Counted from the first letter of the stretch, positions 47,979-57,242 are shown. The stretch: 64,000 nt of DNA from an uncultured Eggerthellaceae bacterium (GCA_934617065.1 CAKTTY010000006.1:1-64000); one strand, 5' to 3'. Numbers and translations: made by a program. The notes: a model not told the origin generated them from the letters alone.

Positions 47979-50876
47979 ATGAAGATATCTTTCAACATCC
48001 AAGGAATGACATGCGCTGCTTGCTCGGCGCGCGTCGAGAAAGCCACCAGTGCGGTCCCTGGCGTGGCGAGCGTTGCCGTGAATCTGCTGAAGAGTTCAAT
48101 GGAAGTGCAGCTTGCCGACGACGCTAATACCGCCGAAGTTACAGCCGCCATTGAGGCAGCCGTGAAAAAGGCGGGGTACGGTGCCAGCCCCAAAGGCCAG
48201 GCAGGCGCACCCGCTGGGCCAGGCGCGGCTGCTGCGGGCTCAGGCGTCGCTGTGGACAATCCGAATGCTACCGCCGAAGCCGAGCAGAAGAGCATGCTGC
48301 ACCGCCTGATTGCCTCCCTCGTGTTCACGGTGCCGCTGTTCTACATCTCTATGGGCGATATGTTCGGCTGGCCGTTGCCTAGTGTGCTCACTGGCATGGA
48401 AAACATGATGGTGTACGGGCTTACCCTGTTTGTGCTGCTGGTGCCCGTTATTTTCATCAACTTCAAGTTCTTCCGCGTGGGCTTTCGCGCTTTGGCAAAC
48501 CGCGCCCCTAACATGGATTCGCTCATTGCCTTGGGTTCGGGCGCCGCTACGGTCTACGGTGTATATGCGCTGTTCAGCATGGCATTTTTCATGGGGCATT
48601 CCGATATGGAGGCCGCTCATCATTTCGCCATGAACCTTTACTTCGAGTCGGCTGCCATGATCCTGACGCTCATCACGTTGGGCAAGTATCTGGAAGCGCG
48701 CGCGAAGGGCAAAACTACCAGCTCGCTTTCGAAACTCATGGACCTTTCGCCCAAAATGGCAACGCGTGTGGAAGACGGCGTTGAAGTGCAGGTTCCTGCC
48801 GCAAGCGTGCGCGCTGGGGATGTGCTCATGGTGCGTACGGGCGAATCGGTGCCGGTCGACGGCGTAGTGCTGGAAGGCGAAGGCTCGGTCGACGAATCCG
48901 TTATTACGGGCGAGCCTCTGCCGAAGAGCGTGCATGCCGGCAGTGTGGTGACGGGCGCCACCGTAAACACGGCGGGCTGGTTCACGATGCGTGCCGAACG
49001 CGTGGGCGAGGAAACCGTGCTCGCGGGTATCATTCGTCTGGTCGATGAAGCTACCAGTTCCAAAGCGCCCATCGAAAAGATGGCCGACAAAATCAGCGGC
49101 GTGTTCGTGCCCGTGGTTATCGCCATCGCGGTGGTGGTGTTTGCCGTGTGGCTCGCCGTGGGGGCGGAGTTTTCCGTAGCGCTTACCTACGCGATTTCCG
49201 TGCTGGTAATTTCGTGCCCCTGCGCACTGGGGCTGGCAACGCCTACTGCCATCATGGTGGGCACGGGCCGCGGTGCCGCGAACGGCATTCTGGTGAAGTC
49301 GGCCGAGGCGCTGGAAACGGCGCGCGGCGTGAAGACGGTGGTGCTGGATAAAACGGGCACCATCACCAAGGGCGCCCCGCAGGTGACTGACGTTTTGCCG
49401 GCAGAGGGCGTGCAGGCCGAAGAGCTGCTGCGGCTTGCCTATGCGCTCGAAAAACCTTCCGAGCATCCGTTGGCCCGCGCGATGGTGCTGTATGCGGCAG
49501 GTGGCATCGGCGCTGATGCGGTAAAAGAGTCCGCCGAGCTTGTTTCTGGATTCAAGCAGGTTCCTGGCCAAGGCGTTTCTGCCTGCGTTTCGGGTGTGGT
49601 GTGCCATGCGGGCAATGCGCGCATGATGGCCGAGTGCGGCATTGCGGTGGACGCTTCGCAAGCTGAAGGGTTCGCCGACGAGGGCAAAACCGTTACCTAT
49701 TTCGCCTGCGAAGGGAAGTTGGTGGGCGTTATCGCGGTGGCAGATGTGCCAAAGGCAACCAGCGCTGCCGCCATTGCGCAGTTGCGGGCGATGGACATTC
49801 GCACGGTAATGCTCACGGGTGATGCCGAGCGAACCGCTCTTGCGGTGCAGCGCCAGGTGGGCACCGACGAGGTTATTGCCGGCGTGCTGCCCGCCGAAAA
49901 AGAGCGCATTGTGCGTCAGCTTTCGGCGAAGGCTCCCGTTGCTATGGTGGGCGACGGCATCAACGATGCCCCGGCGTTGGCTCGCGCGGATGTGGGCATT
50001 GCCATTGGCGCGGGCACCGATATTGCACTTTCGAGCGCCGATATCGTGCTGATGCATAGCGACTTGGCTGACGTGCCGGCTGCCTTGGATCTTTCGCGCG
50101 CCACCATGCGCAACATCAAGCAGAATCTGTTCTGGGCTCTGTTCTACAACGCCATCTGCATCCCTGTGGCTGCGGGCGTGTTTGCGTGGGCGGGCTTCAG
50201 TCTGAATCCGATGATCGCGGCAGCGGCCATGAGCGTAAGCTCGGTGTGCGTGGTGACCAACGCCTTGCGCTTGCGCGGCTGGAAGCCGCAGCGCTTGTCG
50301 GCGTCGACAGGTGCCGGTGCCGCGGCCGTTGCGGTTGCGGACGGCGGAGCTGCGAGCGGAGCGGCGGCAAGCGCTGATGCCGCTGGTGAGGCGGCGAGCG
50401 GCCCAGCCTCGGACGGTGGAGCTGCGGCTAGCAAGATTGCCGCCGGAGTAGCAACCGACGCAGCCCCTGCCAGTGGGATGCTTGCTGTCGGCGCTGTGGC
50501 CACCGCGACCCCCGCCGACAAAGCACGTGCCCTTGGCGCTGCGGAGGGCGAGGCAGCGAGCGGCCTCGCCTCAGCCAACGAAGTTGTCGGTGGCGTTTCC
50601 CCAAGCGGTGGGGCGCCGTCGAACCCGAGCGCGAACGCATTCGCTGCAAATTCGCGTCCCTTCGCATCCAGCGAAAGACACTTGCGCGTCGAAGGCATGA
50701 AATGCCACAAATGCGCAGGTCGTGTGCGTGGAGCGTTGGAGGCGGTGCCTGGCGTACAAAGCGCCGAAGTCGATCTCGAAGGCAAGCAGGCCACGGTGCA
50801 TCTTAGCGATTCCGTACCCAACGAAATGCTCGTCGGAGCCGTGATCGAAAAAGGCTTCAAGGCAGAAATGCTGTAG
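47979..50876 (+). CDS. copA: Copper-exporting P1B-type ATPase with N- and C-terminal metal-binding domains
   Basis: This 965-residue protein has an N-terminal HMA domain with GMTCAACSARVEKA, eight membrane helices, the CPC metal motif in ISCPCALGLATPTA, the phosphorylation site DKTGTITKG, and GDGINDAPALARADVGIAIG. After the last helix comes a ~130-residue Ala/Gly/Ser-rich linker, then a second HMA domain at the C-terminus with GMKCHKCAGRV. A CopZ-like domain tethered at the C-terminus is not the usual layout. ATG 47979 is supported by AGAGGAG. It pumps Cu(I) out of the cytoplasm, under control of CsoR upstream. Confidence 0.95.
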   Translation: MKISFNIQGMTCAACSARVEKATSAVPGVASVAVNLLKSSMEVQLADDANTAEVTAAIEAAVKKAGYGASPKGQAGAPAGPGAAAAGSGVAVDNPNATAEAEQKSMLHRLIASLVFTVPLFYISMGDMFGWPLPSVLTGMENMMVYGLTLFVLLVPVIFINFKFFRVGFRALANRAPNMDSLIALGSGAATVYGVYALFSMAFFMGHSDMEAAHHFAMNLYFESAAMILTLITLGKYLEARAKGKTTSSLSKLMDLSPKMATRVEDGVEVQVPAASVRAGDVLMVRTGESVPVDGVVLEGEGSVDESVITGEPLPKSVHAGSVVTGATVNTAGWFTMRAERVGEETVLAGIIRLVDEATSSKAPIEKMADKISGVFVPVVIAIAVVVFAVWLAVGAEFSVALTYAISVLVISCPCALGLATPTAIMVGTGRGAANGILVKSAEALETARGVKTVVLDKTGTITKGAPQVTDVLPAEGVQAEELLRLAYALEKPSEHPLARAMVLYAAGGIGADAVKESAELVSGFKQVPGQGVSACVSGVVCHAGNARMMAECGIAVDASQAEGFADEGKTVTYFACEGKLVGVIAVADVPKATSAAAIAQLRAMDIRTVMLTGDAERTALAVQRQVGTDEVIAGVLPAEKERIVRQLSAKAPVAMVGDGINDAPALARADVGIAIGAGTDIALSSADIVLMHSDLADVPAALDLSRATMRNIKQNLFWALFYNAICIPVAAGVFAWAGFSLNPMIAAAAMSVSSVCVVTNALRLRGWKPQRLSASTGAGAAAVAVADGGAASGAAASADAAGEAASGPASDGGAAASKIAAGVATDAAPASGMLAVGAVATATPADKARALGAAEGEAASGLASANEVVGGVSPSGGAPSNPSANAFAANSRPFASSERHLRVEGMKCHKCAGRVRGALEAVPGVQSAEVDLEGKQATVHLSDSVPNEMLVGAVIEKGFKAEML

Positions 50877-50890
50877 TGCTAGCAAAACGG

Positions 50891-50920
50891 CACGGAGCCT
50901 GCCAGCTGGCAGGCTCCGTG
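50891..50920. terminator. Perfect 30-bp palindromic terminator after copA
   Basis: CACGGAGCCTGCC (50891-50903) pairs around AGCT with GGCAGGCTCCGTG, followed on the plus strand by TTTGTT and on the minus strand by CCGTTTTGC. It serves copA and probably the convergent gene ending at 50964. Confidence 0.85.
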
Positions 50921-50963
50921 TTTGTTCCTCGTATCAGGAGCAGGAGTAGTTGGCGCGTGAGGG

Positions 50964-51620
50964 CTATTCGCCCTTTTCCGCCTTGGCCTTGCGGGCCTTT
51001 TCCATGATCTGCGTTGGCGAATCGAAGTCGTCGGTGCTGGCGCTACCAGGCGCTACCCATTCGTCGAGATGCTTAACCACCATGCCGATGTTCTCTACGT
51101 AGGCGTAGATCTCGAACTCGCGCTTACAGCGGAAGGTGCACTGAACGCAGGGGTTCTTGTCGCAGTAGGCGAATGCGTCTTCATCTGCCAGGGCAAACAC
51201 CACAGGAGGCCACTTCTTGGGAGTGACGTACTTGTACTGCATGCCCGTGAACGTTTTGAGTCCAAACCAGCGGGGCTTGCACGTGGAATCGATGGAACGC
51301 CAGTTCACGTTGATGCAGTTGTTGTTCATTCCACCAAGAATCTGGTAGGTCAGCTTGAAACGGTCTTCGACGTCGGCTGCATCTACGAGTTCGATGCGAT
51401 CCATGGGCTTGCCGCAGCAGTTCGGCTTGAAATCGACATGGGCATACGGCGGTTCGAACAGAAGCGAACGCTCGCCGTCGTTGGTGCAGGTGATTTCAAC
51501 GTTGCCGTCGATGCCAGCAAGGATGGCGCCGCATTCGCTGCAGCGATAGTAAGGAAGGTGCGCTGAGCTGACGCGCGGCTTCCAGGTTGCATGGGTTCGG
51601 GTCGGGCTAAATTCTGCCAT
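50964..51620 (-). CDS. Desulfoferrodoxin-like zinc-ribbon protein
   Basis: This 218-residue protein has an N-terminal YYRCSECGAILAGID segment and a NCCGKPMDRIELVDAAD segment, forming a four-Cys metal site like the Dx domain of desulfoferrodoxins. The C-terminal half has HVDFKPN, GMNNNCINVNW, and CDKNPCVQCTFRCKREFEIYA, where more Cys cluster; the canonical EHxI iron ligands of superoxide reductase are not evident. It may be a redox or electron-transfer protein. ATG 51620 has AAGGGGGA upstream, and the gene is divergent from a crotonase, suggesting shared control. Confidence 0.6.
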   Translation of the reverse strand: MAEFSPTRTHATWKPRVSSAHLPYYRCSECGAILAGIDGNVEITCTNDGERSLLFEPPYAHVDFKPNCCGKPMDRIELVDAADVEDRFKLTYQILGGMNNNCINVNWRSIDSTCKPRWFGLKTFTGMQYKYVTPKKWPPVVFALADEDAFAYCDKNPCVQCTFRCKREFEIYAYVENIGMVVKHLDEWVAPGSASTDDFDSPTQIMEKARKAKAEKGE

Positions 51621-51670
51621 TGTTCCCCCTTCTTTCGGCAGTATGAGCCAGTAAATACGAAGTTGAAAGC

Positions 51671-51712
51671 CCCTTGCTGTCCTTGACAAGGGACGCTTTG
51701 AAAAACTACGAT
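51671..51712 (+). promoter_or_regulatory. Probable promoter of the crotonase gene with inverted repeat at -35
   Basis: TTGACA at 51683-51688 and TACGAT at 51707-51712 are 18 bp apart. The inverted repeat CCCTTG (51671-51676) and CAAGGG (51687-51692) overlaps the -35 box and could be an operator. It lies in the 137-bp divergent region. Confidence 0.45.
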
Positions 51713-51757
51713 TTATCTATCTTATACGAGATTTCCAATATGGAAGGGGAAGTGCGC

Positions 51758-52633
51758 ATGAGCGTATATCAGGAGGCATACAAGTTGCCCGAATTCAAGT
51801 ATGAGTATGAGCGCCTCAAGGTTGACGTCCGTGGCCCGATCCACGTTGTTTCCTTCGACGATGCTGCTAACTTGAATGCAATGTCTTACCAGCAGATGGC
51901 CGACTTCAACGACTATCTGAAGAAGGTCCGTATGGACCCCGAGTGCCGCGTAATCGTTCTCACCGGCGAGGGCAAGTCCTTCTGCGCAGGCTTCAACCTG
52001 AACGAGCTCAACTTCGAGCCCCCTGCAGACATGGGCCGCGCTCAGCGCGATCACTGCATCATGCAGACCATCTGCTCCGACCAGGCTGTTAACATGCGCA
52101 ACGCTATGCAGCCCATCATCGGCGCACTCAAGGGCCATGCAGTAGGCGGCGGCCTCTCCCTGGCTTGCGCTTGCGACCTGCGCGTTTGCGGTGAGTCCTT
52201 CAAGATGCAGGCAGGCTACCTGAACATCGGCCTTACCGGTACCGACATGTCCGGTTCTTACTACCTCCCCCGCATCGTGGGCTACGCTCGCGCTGCTGAG
52301 GCTCTGATGACTGCTCGCCGCATTGGCGCAGAAGAGCTGAAGGAATGGGGCTTCGCCAACAAGGTTGTTGCTGACGAGGATGTTGTAGAAGAGGCCGTAA
52401 AGATGGCAGAGGCTATGGTTAAGAACTCTGCTCCTCTGGGTCTTCGCCTTACCAAGGAATCCCTGCAGGTTTCCCTCGACAACTCCTTCGAGTCTCAGAT
52501 CAAGATGGAGAACCGCAATCAGGTTCTGGCTTCTCAGACCGAGGACAACCGTCGTGGCGTTCGCAAGATGAATCCGAAACTGCGCGACGAGGTTAAGGCT
52601 CATCCCGAGAACTTCGCCTTCTCCAACATGTAA
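51758..52633 (+). CDS. Crotonase-family enoyl-CoA hydratase/isomerase
   Basis: This 291-residue protein has the oxyanion-hole segments KSFCAGFNLNEL and ALKGHAVGGGLSLACACDLRV, then FKMQAGYLNIGLTGTDMSGS and YYLPRIVGYARA. The usual PE motif with the catalytic Glu is replaced by AGYLNIGLTGTD, so the reaction may be isomerisation or hydration on an unusual acyl-CoA. Codons are strongly biased toward preferred forms, suggesting high expression. ATG 51758 follows AGGGGA; ATG 51740 is an alternative. A strong terminator follows. It may work with the FadK-like ligase at the right edge. Confidence 0.88.
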   Translation: MSVYQEAYKLPEFKYEYERLKVDVRGPIHVVSFDDAANLNAMSYQQMADFNDYLKKVRMDPECRVIVLTGEGKSFCAGFNLNELNFEPPADMGRAQRDHCIMQTICSDQAVNMRNAMQPIIGALKGHAVGGGLSLACACDLRVCGESFKMQAGYLNIGLTGTDMSGSYYLPRIVGYARAAEALMTARRIGAEELKEWGFANKVVADEDVVEEAVKMAEAMVKNSAPLGLRLTKESLQVSLDNSFESQIKMENRNQVLASQTEDNRRGVRKMNPKLRDEVKAHPENFAFSNM

Positions 52634-52691
52634 GTTTTCTTCCGAAGGTGCTGCTATAGGAGCGGTGCTGAACGAAAGATTGCTAGCAGAG

Positions 52692-52718
52692 CGGCACCCA
52701 ATTGGGTGCCGTTTTTTT
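52692..52718 (+). terminator. Intrinsic terminator after the crotonase gene
   Basis: CGGCACCCAATTGGGTGCCG (52692-52711) is a perfect palindrome followed directly by seven T (52712-52718), a clear rho-independent terminator. Confidence 0.95.
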
Positions 52719-52744
52719 CTGTTGGGGGAGACGTGGCGGCGCTC

Positions 52745-52852
52745 ACGGGAGCCGCCGTGCTGTGCGGTACGCGTCGACCGACCGGCACCACGCTGTGCAG
52801 TACGCGCCGCCCGACCGGCACCGCGCTGCGCAGTATGCGGTTGCCGCGCATG
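52745..52852. repeat. Short GC-rich tandem repeat
   Basis: A ~33-bp unit of the form TGTGCAGTACGCG then CCGACCGGCACC recurs about three times between 52759 and 52840. The surrounding non-coding gap (52719-53677) also holds the MITE-like element and GC-rich GAGCGGC-type repeats near 53250-53400, and no supported gene. Confidence 0.5.
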
Positions 52853-52936
52853 GGAGCCGCCGAGAAGCTGATTACGATGCTAAGCTGGGTCCGCTCTGGC
52901 CAAATCGTCATCCCAAAGCTGTTCCGAGAGTCCAGA

Positions 52937-53116
52937 AACAAAAATCTCGACATTTTTGCAACTTTTTTGCGATTGCGGATTGTTGCGAGCTTCCCAATTG
53001 CGGATTGAGACGCAAAAGCGCAGGTAATCGGTTGCATGACGGCCTGTTTTCGCTTTGTGGGGACGGAAGAGAGTCCGTAATCGCAAAAAAGTTGCAAAAA
53101 CGCCTCAATTTTTGTT
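52937..53116. mobile_element. MITE-like element with ~43-bp terminal inverted repeats
   Basis: The arm 52937-52979 (AACAAAAATCTCGACA, then TTTTTGCAACTTTTTTGCGA) pairs with 53074-53116 with only about six mismatches, around a 94-bp centre with no coding capacity. It is AT-rich at its ends in a GC-rich gap. Such small inverted-repeat elements are usually moved by a transposase encoded elsewhere; none is in the window. Confidence 0.6.
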
Positions 53117-53677
53117 TTCACGATGGGCGGATTGCCCCGACGGGTAGATATCGCAATGGGCGGATCGCCGAAACAGGGCAAATCATGCAGATGTGCGGAT
53201 TCTCGTTGGCGGCATCGCGGCCTGGGTTAGGTTTACCGATCAGACGGAGCGGCAGCCTGTGCCTTGCCGCATCGGGAGGGACTGGCTAAGTAGAGCGGCG
53301 GCGCGAGCAGAGGGGCCTTGCGGCTGGCCGAGTAGAGCGGCAGCGCAGGCAGCAACGCCTAGGGCTATCGATCGGATGGAGCGGCCCCTGGGCCTTGCTG
53401 CATTGGGTTAGGCGGCGGCAACGCAGGCAGAGGGCCTCGCGTTGGCCTTACGCGGCGGGAAGTGAGGATTTTCAAGCTTTGGGCAGAGGCTCCCATAAGG
53501 CAAAAAATAAATCCGTTGAGATATGATTGAAAAAGATAATAACCCCTGTTGATCAGCTTGTTATTTGCAAACTGCGCATATTTTTAAAGACTATTTGACG
53601 AAAGCGCTTGCTGATGTTGAAATAGACGCACTTAGTCGTTATTGAAGTAATTATTGAGGCAGAGAAGAGGACACCCT

Positions 53678-54403
53678 ATGGCCCGTAGGTACGATAGCGA
53701 AGCGGTGCGCAATCGCGTGCTTTCGGCGAGCGTTCGCCTGTTCTTGGAGCGCGGATACCGCGGCACTACCATGGCGGCCATCCTAAAAGAAGCCGATGTT
53801 TCCTCGAGCTCGTTCCAAAACGTCTTCGGAAACAAAGACGGAGTCATGTATGAATTGATGAAGCTTATGTTCTCGGGGCAGTTCTCGGTGGCTGATTCGG
53901 CTGCCGCCTTGCTGGGTCCCAATGCTAGCCCGGCTTTTACGTATGCGCTCGAGACGTCTATTCAGCTCACCATTTCCGAATTAAGCGAAATCATTCGCGA
54001 TCTGTATTTGCAGGCATATATCAGCGAGCGTTCACTGGAGTACATTCGCCGCAATACCGCGAAGCATCTTCAAAAAATGTTCCAGCGGTACAACCCTTCA
54101 TTCGATGAAGAAGATTTCTATCAGATGGACATCGGAACATCGGGCTTGATGCTTGGCTTCATGCTGCGCCCGTGCAGCGACGATTTTCCGCTCGATGTGA
54201 AAATCGAACGTTATCTGCAGATGAGCCTTTCCGTGCTGAATGTGCCGGCGGAAGAGCGCGCTGCCATCATTGGTGGCATAAAACAGCAAGATTTGCGTTC
54301 CATTGCAAAGGCTGCTGTGAAGCAACTTTTCGATGTGCTGTCCGACGCCTTTGATCTTGAGATCCAGGCGCAAATATTCGGCGAGGAAGAGTCCGCCGGG
54401 TAA
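53678..54403 (+). CDS. TetR/AcrR-family transcriptional regulator
   Basis: This 241-residue protein has an N-terminal helix-turn-helix: AVRNRVLSASVRLFLERGYR, TTMAAILKEADVSSSSFQNV and FGNKDGVMYEL. The C-terminal ligand-binding region is all-helical and unlike any family I can name. ATG 53678 has AGAAGAGGA upstream. It precedes an amide-hydrolase gene on the same strand by 302 bp. That gap holds three imperfect ~55-60-bp repeats starting TTGCTGCCCTCCTG (54439, 54493, and a variant near 54554), so co-regulation is possible but not shown. Confidence 0.88.
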   Translation: MARRYDSEAVRNRVLSASVRLFLERGYRGTTMAAILKEADVSSSSFQNVFGNKDGVMYELMKLMFSGQFSVADSAAALLGPNASPAFTYALETSIQLTISELSEIIRDLYLQAYISERSLEYIRRNTAKHLQKMFQRYNPSFDEEDFYQMDIGTSGLMLGFMLRPCSDDFPLDVKIERYLQMSLSVLNVPAEERAAIIGGIKQQDLRSIAKAAVKQLFDVLSDAFDLEIQAQIFGEEESAG

Positions 54404-54438
54404 AGAGCACCCCGAGGAACAACCCGAAAGGCGCAGGC

Positions 54439-54580
54439 TTGCTGCCCTCCTGCGGGGCAACAGAACCGCCAAGCGACTGCTTGCGAGCGTAATTGCTGCC
54501 CTCCTGTGGGGTGGTGGAATCAGATAGGTCATCCGTATCCCCCAATGGCGCAGTTGTTGCCCCTCCTGCGGAGTGGCGGG
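54439..54580. repeat. Three imperfect repeats between tetR and the hydrolase gene
   Basis: TTGCTGCCCTCCTG begins at 54439 and at 54493, with a variant TTGTTGCCCCTCCTG at 54554. The steps are 54 and 61 bp. The repeats each continue with a GGGG-rich segment. They could be regulator sites or decayed repeat DNA. Confidence 0.45.
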
Positions 54581-54705
54581 ATGGATGCTTTGCTGGTTGC
54601 CCTAGAATGAAGAAGAGGAATCCGCCGAACCTTGGTCCGGTTTGCGCAACCGCTGGCGTGGTGGCGGCAAAAGGATTCTGCCATTCTTGGGGGATAGGAG
54701 CTCGC

Positions 54706-55803
54706 ATGGGTGTTTTCGCAGGTAATTCCAAAACAGCGAAGGCGGGTCTGCTGTGTGCGGCGTCTGCCGGTGCGGTAGCCGTGGTTACGGTTGGGGCGTT
54801 AGCCGCTTCACGCATCAAGACGCTTTGTTCACTGAAGAAGTTGTCCAGTTTCGCCGGGCCGAACAATCTGTATGAGAGCGCGGTTGCGTATCGTTACGAC
54901 CTTGATGCCATTATCAAGGCGGGGGTTGAAGGCGACCAAGCCTATATCGACGCGGTGTGCAAACAGGTATTCCCCGGCATTCCCGTAAAGGTTGAGGCGC
55001 CAAAATTTGCCTGCAGTGCATTTTGCGCTGAAGCTCCAGGGAGCGTTTTGATGGGTCGCAACTACGATTTCAAGGACGACACCTCTGCCCTTTTGGTCCG
55101 CACGCATCCGAAGAACGGGTATGCGTCCATTGCCTTTTCGGCGCTGAACAATTTGGGCACCAATATGCCCGAGGAAAGCTTGAAAGGCAAAATCGCGGCG
55201 ATGCTGGGGCCCTTTGCAAGTCTTGATGGCATCAACGAAAAGGGCGTTTCCATAGCGGTGCTTACACTTGACAGCTCTCCTACCAGGCAAAACAGCGGCA
55301 AGCCGAAAATAAACACCTCATTGGCCATTCGTTTGGTACTCGATAGGGCGGCAAGCACGCAGGAAGCGGTAGACTTGCTGGGCTCGTACGATATGGTCGC
55401 CATGGCTGGCCGCGACTACCACTTTTTCATCAACGATGCTTCTGGCGACAGTCGCGTTGTTGAGTACGACCCGCAAAATCCCGCGCGTCCCATGGTTGTA
55501 ACGCATGCGCGCGAAATCACCAACTACTACGCGTGCTACGCCAGCGAGGTTCTGCCGAATCAGAAGAACGGCGCTTTGGGGCATGGCAAGGAACGTGCGC
55601 TCGCCATCGCTGAGGTGCTTGATGGCATGCAGCCTCAAACGAAGGAAGTTGCCTGGAGGGCGCTGCGTTCTTCTTCGCAGGAACCGAACCCGGAAGACAT
55701 CACCAGCAATACGCAATGGTCCATCGTGTATGACAACATCAACTGCACTGCCGATTTCGTCTTGCGGCGAAACTGGGGCGAAGTGTTCAGTTTTGTCGTG
55801 TAG
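54706..55803 (+). CDS. Linear amide C-N hydrolase (choloylglycine-hydrolase-like, Ntn fold)
   Basis: This 365-residue protein has a hydrophobic N-terminal segment (AGLLCAASAGAVAVVTVGAL) that may anchor or export it. The Ntn nucleophile region FACSAFCAEAPGSVLMGRNYDF follows, in which the first Cys would be the catalytic residue after processing, and then the GRDYHFFINDASGDSRVVEYD segment. Relatives include bile-salt hydrolases, penicillin V acylases and N-acylethanolamine amidases; the substrate cannot be set from sequence. ATG 54706 has ATAGGAG upstream. It follows a TetR gene and precedes a 469-bp gap. Confidence 0.85.
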   Translation: MGVFAGNSKTAKAGLLCAASAGAVAVVTVGALAASRIKTLCSLKKLSSFAGPNNLYESAVAYRYDLDAIIKAGVEGDQAYIDAVCKQVFPGIPVKVEAPKFACSAFCAEAPGSVLMGRNYDFKDDTSALLVRTHPKNGYASIAFSALNNLGTNMPEESLKGKIAAMLGPFASLDGINEKGVSIAVLTLDSSPTRQNSGKPKINTSLAIRLVLDRAASTQEAVDLLGSYDMVAMAGRDYHFFINDASGDSRVVEYDPQNPARPMVVTHAREITNYYACYASEVLPNQKNGALGHGKERALAIAEVLDGMQPQTKEVAWRALRSSSQEPNPEDITSNTQWSIVYDNINCTADFVLRRNWGEVFSFVV

Positions 55804-56272
55804 CTGCGTAGCTGTGCAGCTGCAGGGCGCGTGGTGTGTTTTGCGAGCGGGCTCAGACGAACAGGCGTGCTTGGCTCGGTTGGTGGCGCCTCGATCTGGC
55901 GAACCGATCGTACGGCTCGCTAAACAGCGCCCAATAAAGCGCAGGCTGCCTTGTTTTGCTTGCTGGCAGCTCTTGCCTGACGGAGAGGGCCACCTGCTAC
56001 CCTATCTGCTGTTTAGCCTATGCCGTGATGGTGGTTCTTGCCTGACGGGGCGGGAGAGCCCGCCGCTCCCGTCTGTTGCATCACGCGCCCAAAAAAGAAT
56101 TCGTTTCCGTGCGTTTAATACGCGGGGAGCGTCTGCTTCCCTGTTTGCCGTTTCGCGCGAGGTTTGTTGATGTGGACCCCTCGCATCCTGATTCTGGCGT
56201 AAGGCAAGCGCGCACCGTATCATAGAAAGCGAACGATGCGCCGCAACGGGAAGCGGCGAAAAGGAGGGCGCT
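55804..56272. other. Intergenic gap without a supported gene
   Basis: A segment TTGCCTGACGG occurs twice (about 55973 and 56039) with diverging flanks. No ribosome site, terminator with T tract, or conserved open frame is evident. The last bases contain AAAAGGAGGG, the ribosome site of the NUDIX gene. Confidence 0.5.
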
Positions 56273-57187
56273 ATGCGAGTGGATTTGCAGGGTGGTTCGG
56301 TGGAGTTCAAGGCGAGGGAAAGCGTGCTTTCGAAGATCGAGGCTTCGCTTCAGCCAGGATTCGAGCCGGTGCAGCCCAAATATGCGGCAACGGTAATGCT
56401 GGTGCGTGATTCGGCACCGTTCCAGACGGAATATCGCATCGAAAGCGATCATTTTCCGCCCGATTTCCCAACCGGCCAGGAACTGGAAGTGTTTATGCTT
56501 CGTCGCGTAAAGACGATGGAATTTGTTCCCGATGCCGTTGTTTTCCCTGGTGGTAGGGTTGACGATCGCGATTCAAACCCTAATCTCCCGTGGTGCGGGC
56601 CCGCTCCTGCCGAATGGGCTGAGCTCATGGGCTGCACTGAGGACGTGGCGCGACGCGTGGTTGTTGCTGCTGCGCGCGAAGTGTTCGAAGAGTGCGGCGT
56701 TTTGCTGGCAGGCCCTGACGAGCATTCGGTGGTGCAGGATTTGAGCGACCCTTCCTGGCAGGAAGATCGCACCGCTCTGGAAAACCACGAGATTGCTTTT
56801 GCCGACATGCTCATCCTGCGTGGATTGGTTGTGCGCACCGACTTGCTGGGCCTTATCTCGAACTTCTGCACACCTGAATTTGAAACGAAGCGATACGACA
56901 CGTTCTTCTTTTCCGCTCTTATGCCAGAAGGCCAGGTGGCCGATGGCGAAACAAGCGAAGCGCAGATTGCCGACTGGGTAACTCCCGCGTACGCTATGCG
57001 CGCGGGCGACGCAGGCAATTGGCTGGTGTTGGCACCAACCGTCTACAACCTAACCTGCATTGCTTCGGCTCAAAACGCGAAAGAATTTGTCGAAACGCGT
57101 CGTCGACTTACGCGCTTCATGTCGTATCCCATCAAGAAGGAAGACGGCACGTTTATGCTGCATTGCGACTTCCCGAAGCGCAAATAG
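56273..57187 (+). CDS. NUDIX hydrolase with split Nudix box (NUDT19-like)
   Basis: This 304-residue enzyme shows a Nudix box interrupted by an insertion: VVFPGGRVDDRDSNPNLPW, then after about 30 residues VVAAAREVFEECGVLLAG, whose REVFEECG carries the metal-binding Glu residues. This split box and the length resemble NUDT19-like CoA-diphosphatase relatives. It would hydrolyse a nucleoside diphosphate linked to another moiety, possibly acyl-CoA. AGGAGG precedes the ATG. The next gene, an MBL-fold hydrolase, begins 55 bases later on the same strand. Confidence 0.82.
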   Translation: MRVDLQGGSVEFKARESVLSKIEASLQPGFEPVQPKYAATVMLVRDSAPFQTEYRIESDHFPPDFPTGQELEVFMLRRVKTMEFVPDAVVFPGGRVDDRDSNPNLPWCGPAPAEWAELMGCTEDVARRVVVAAAREVFEECGVLLAGPDEHSVVQDLSDPSWQEDRTALENHEIAFADMLILRGLVVRTDLLGLISNFCTPEFETKRYDTFFFSALMPEGQVADGETSEAQIADWVTPAYAMRAGDAGNWLVLAPTVYNLTCIASAQNAKEFVETRRRLTRFMSYPIKKEDGTFMLHCDFPKRK

Positions 57188-57242
57188 GCAACGCGGCAAA
57201 GCGGGCGTTTTCTTGCCGGCTTGCGAGAAAAGGAGTTGAGCG

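Noticed and set aside
48240..50057. 605-codon open frame antisense to copA
   Set aside because: His/Arg/Gly-rich composition typical of a shadow frame; the plus strand encodes a complete P-type ATPase.
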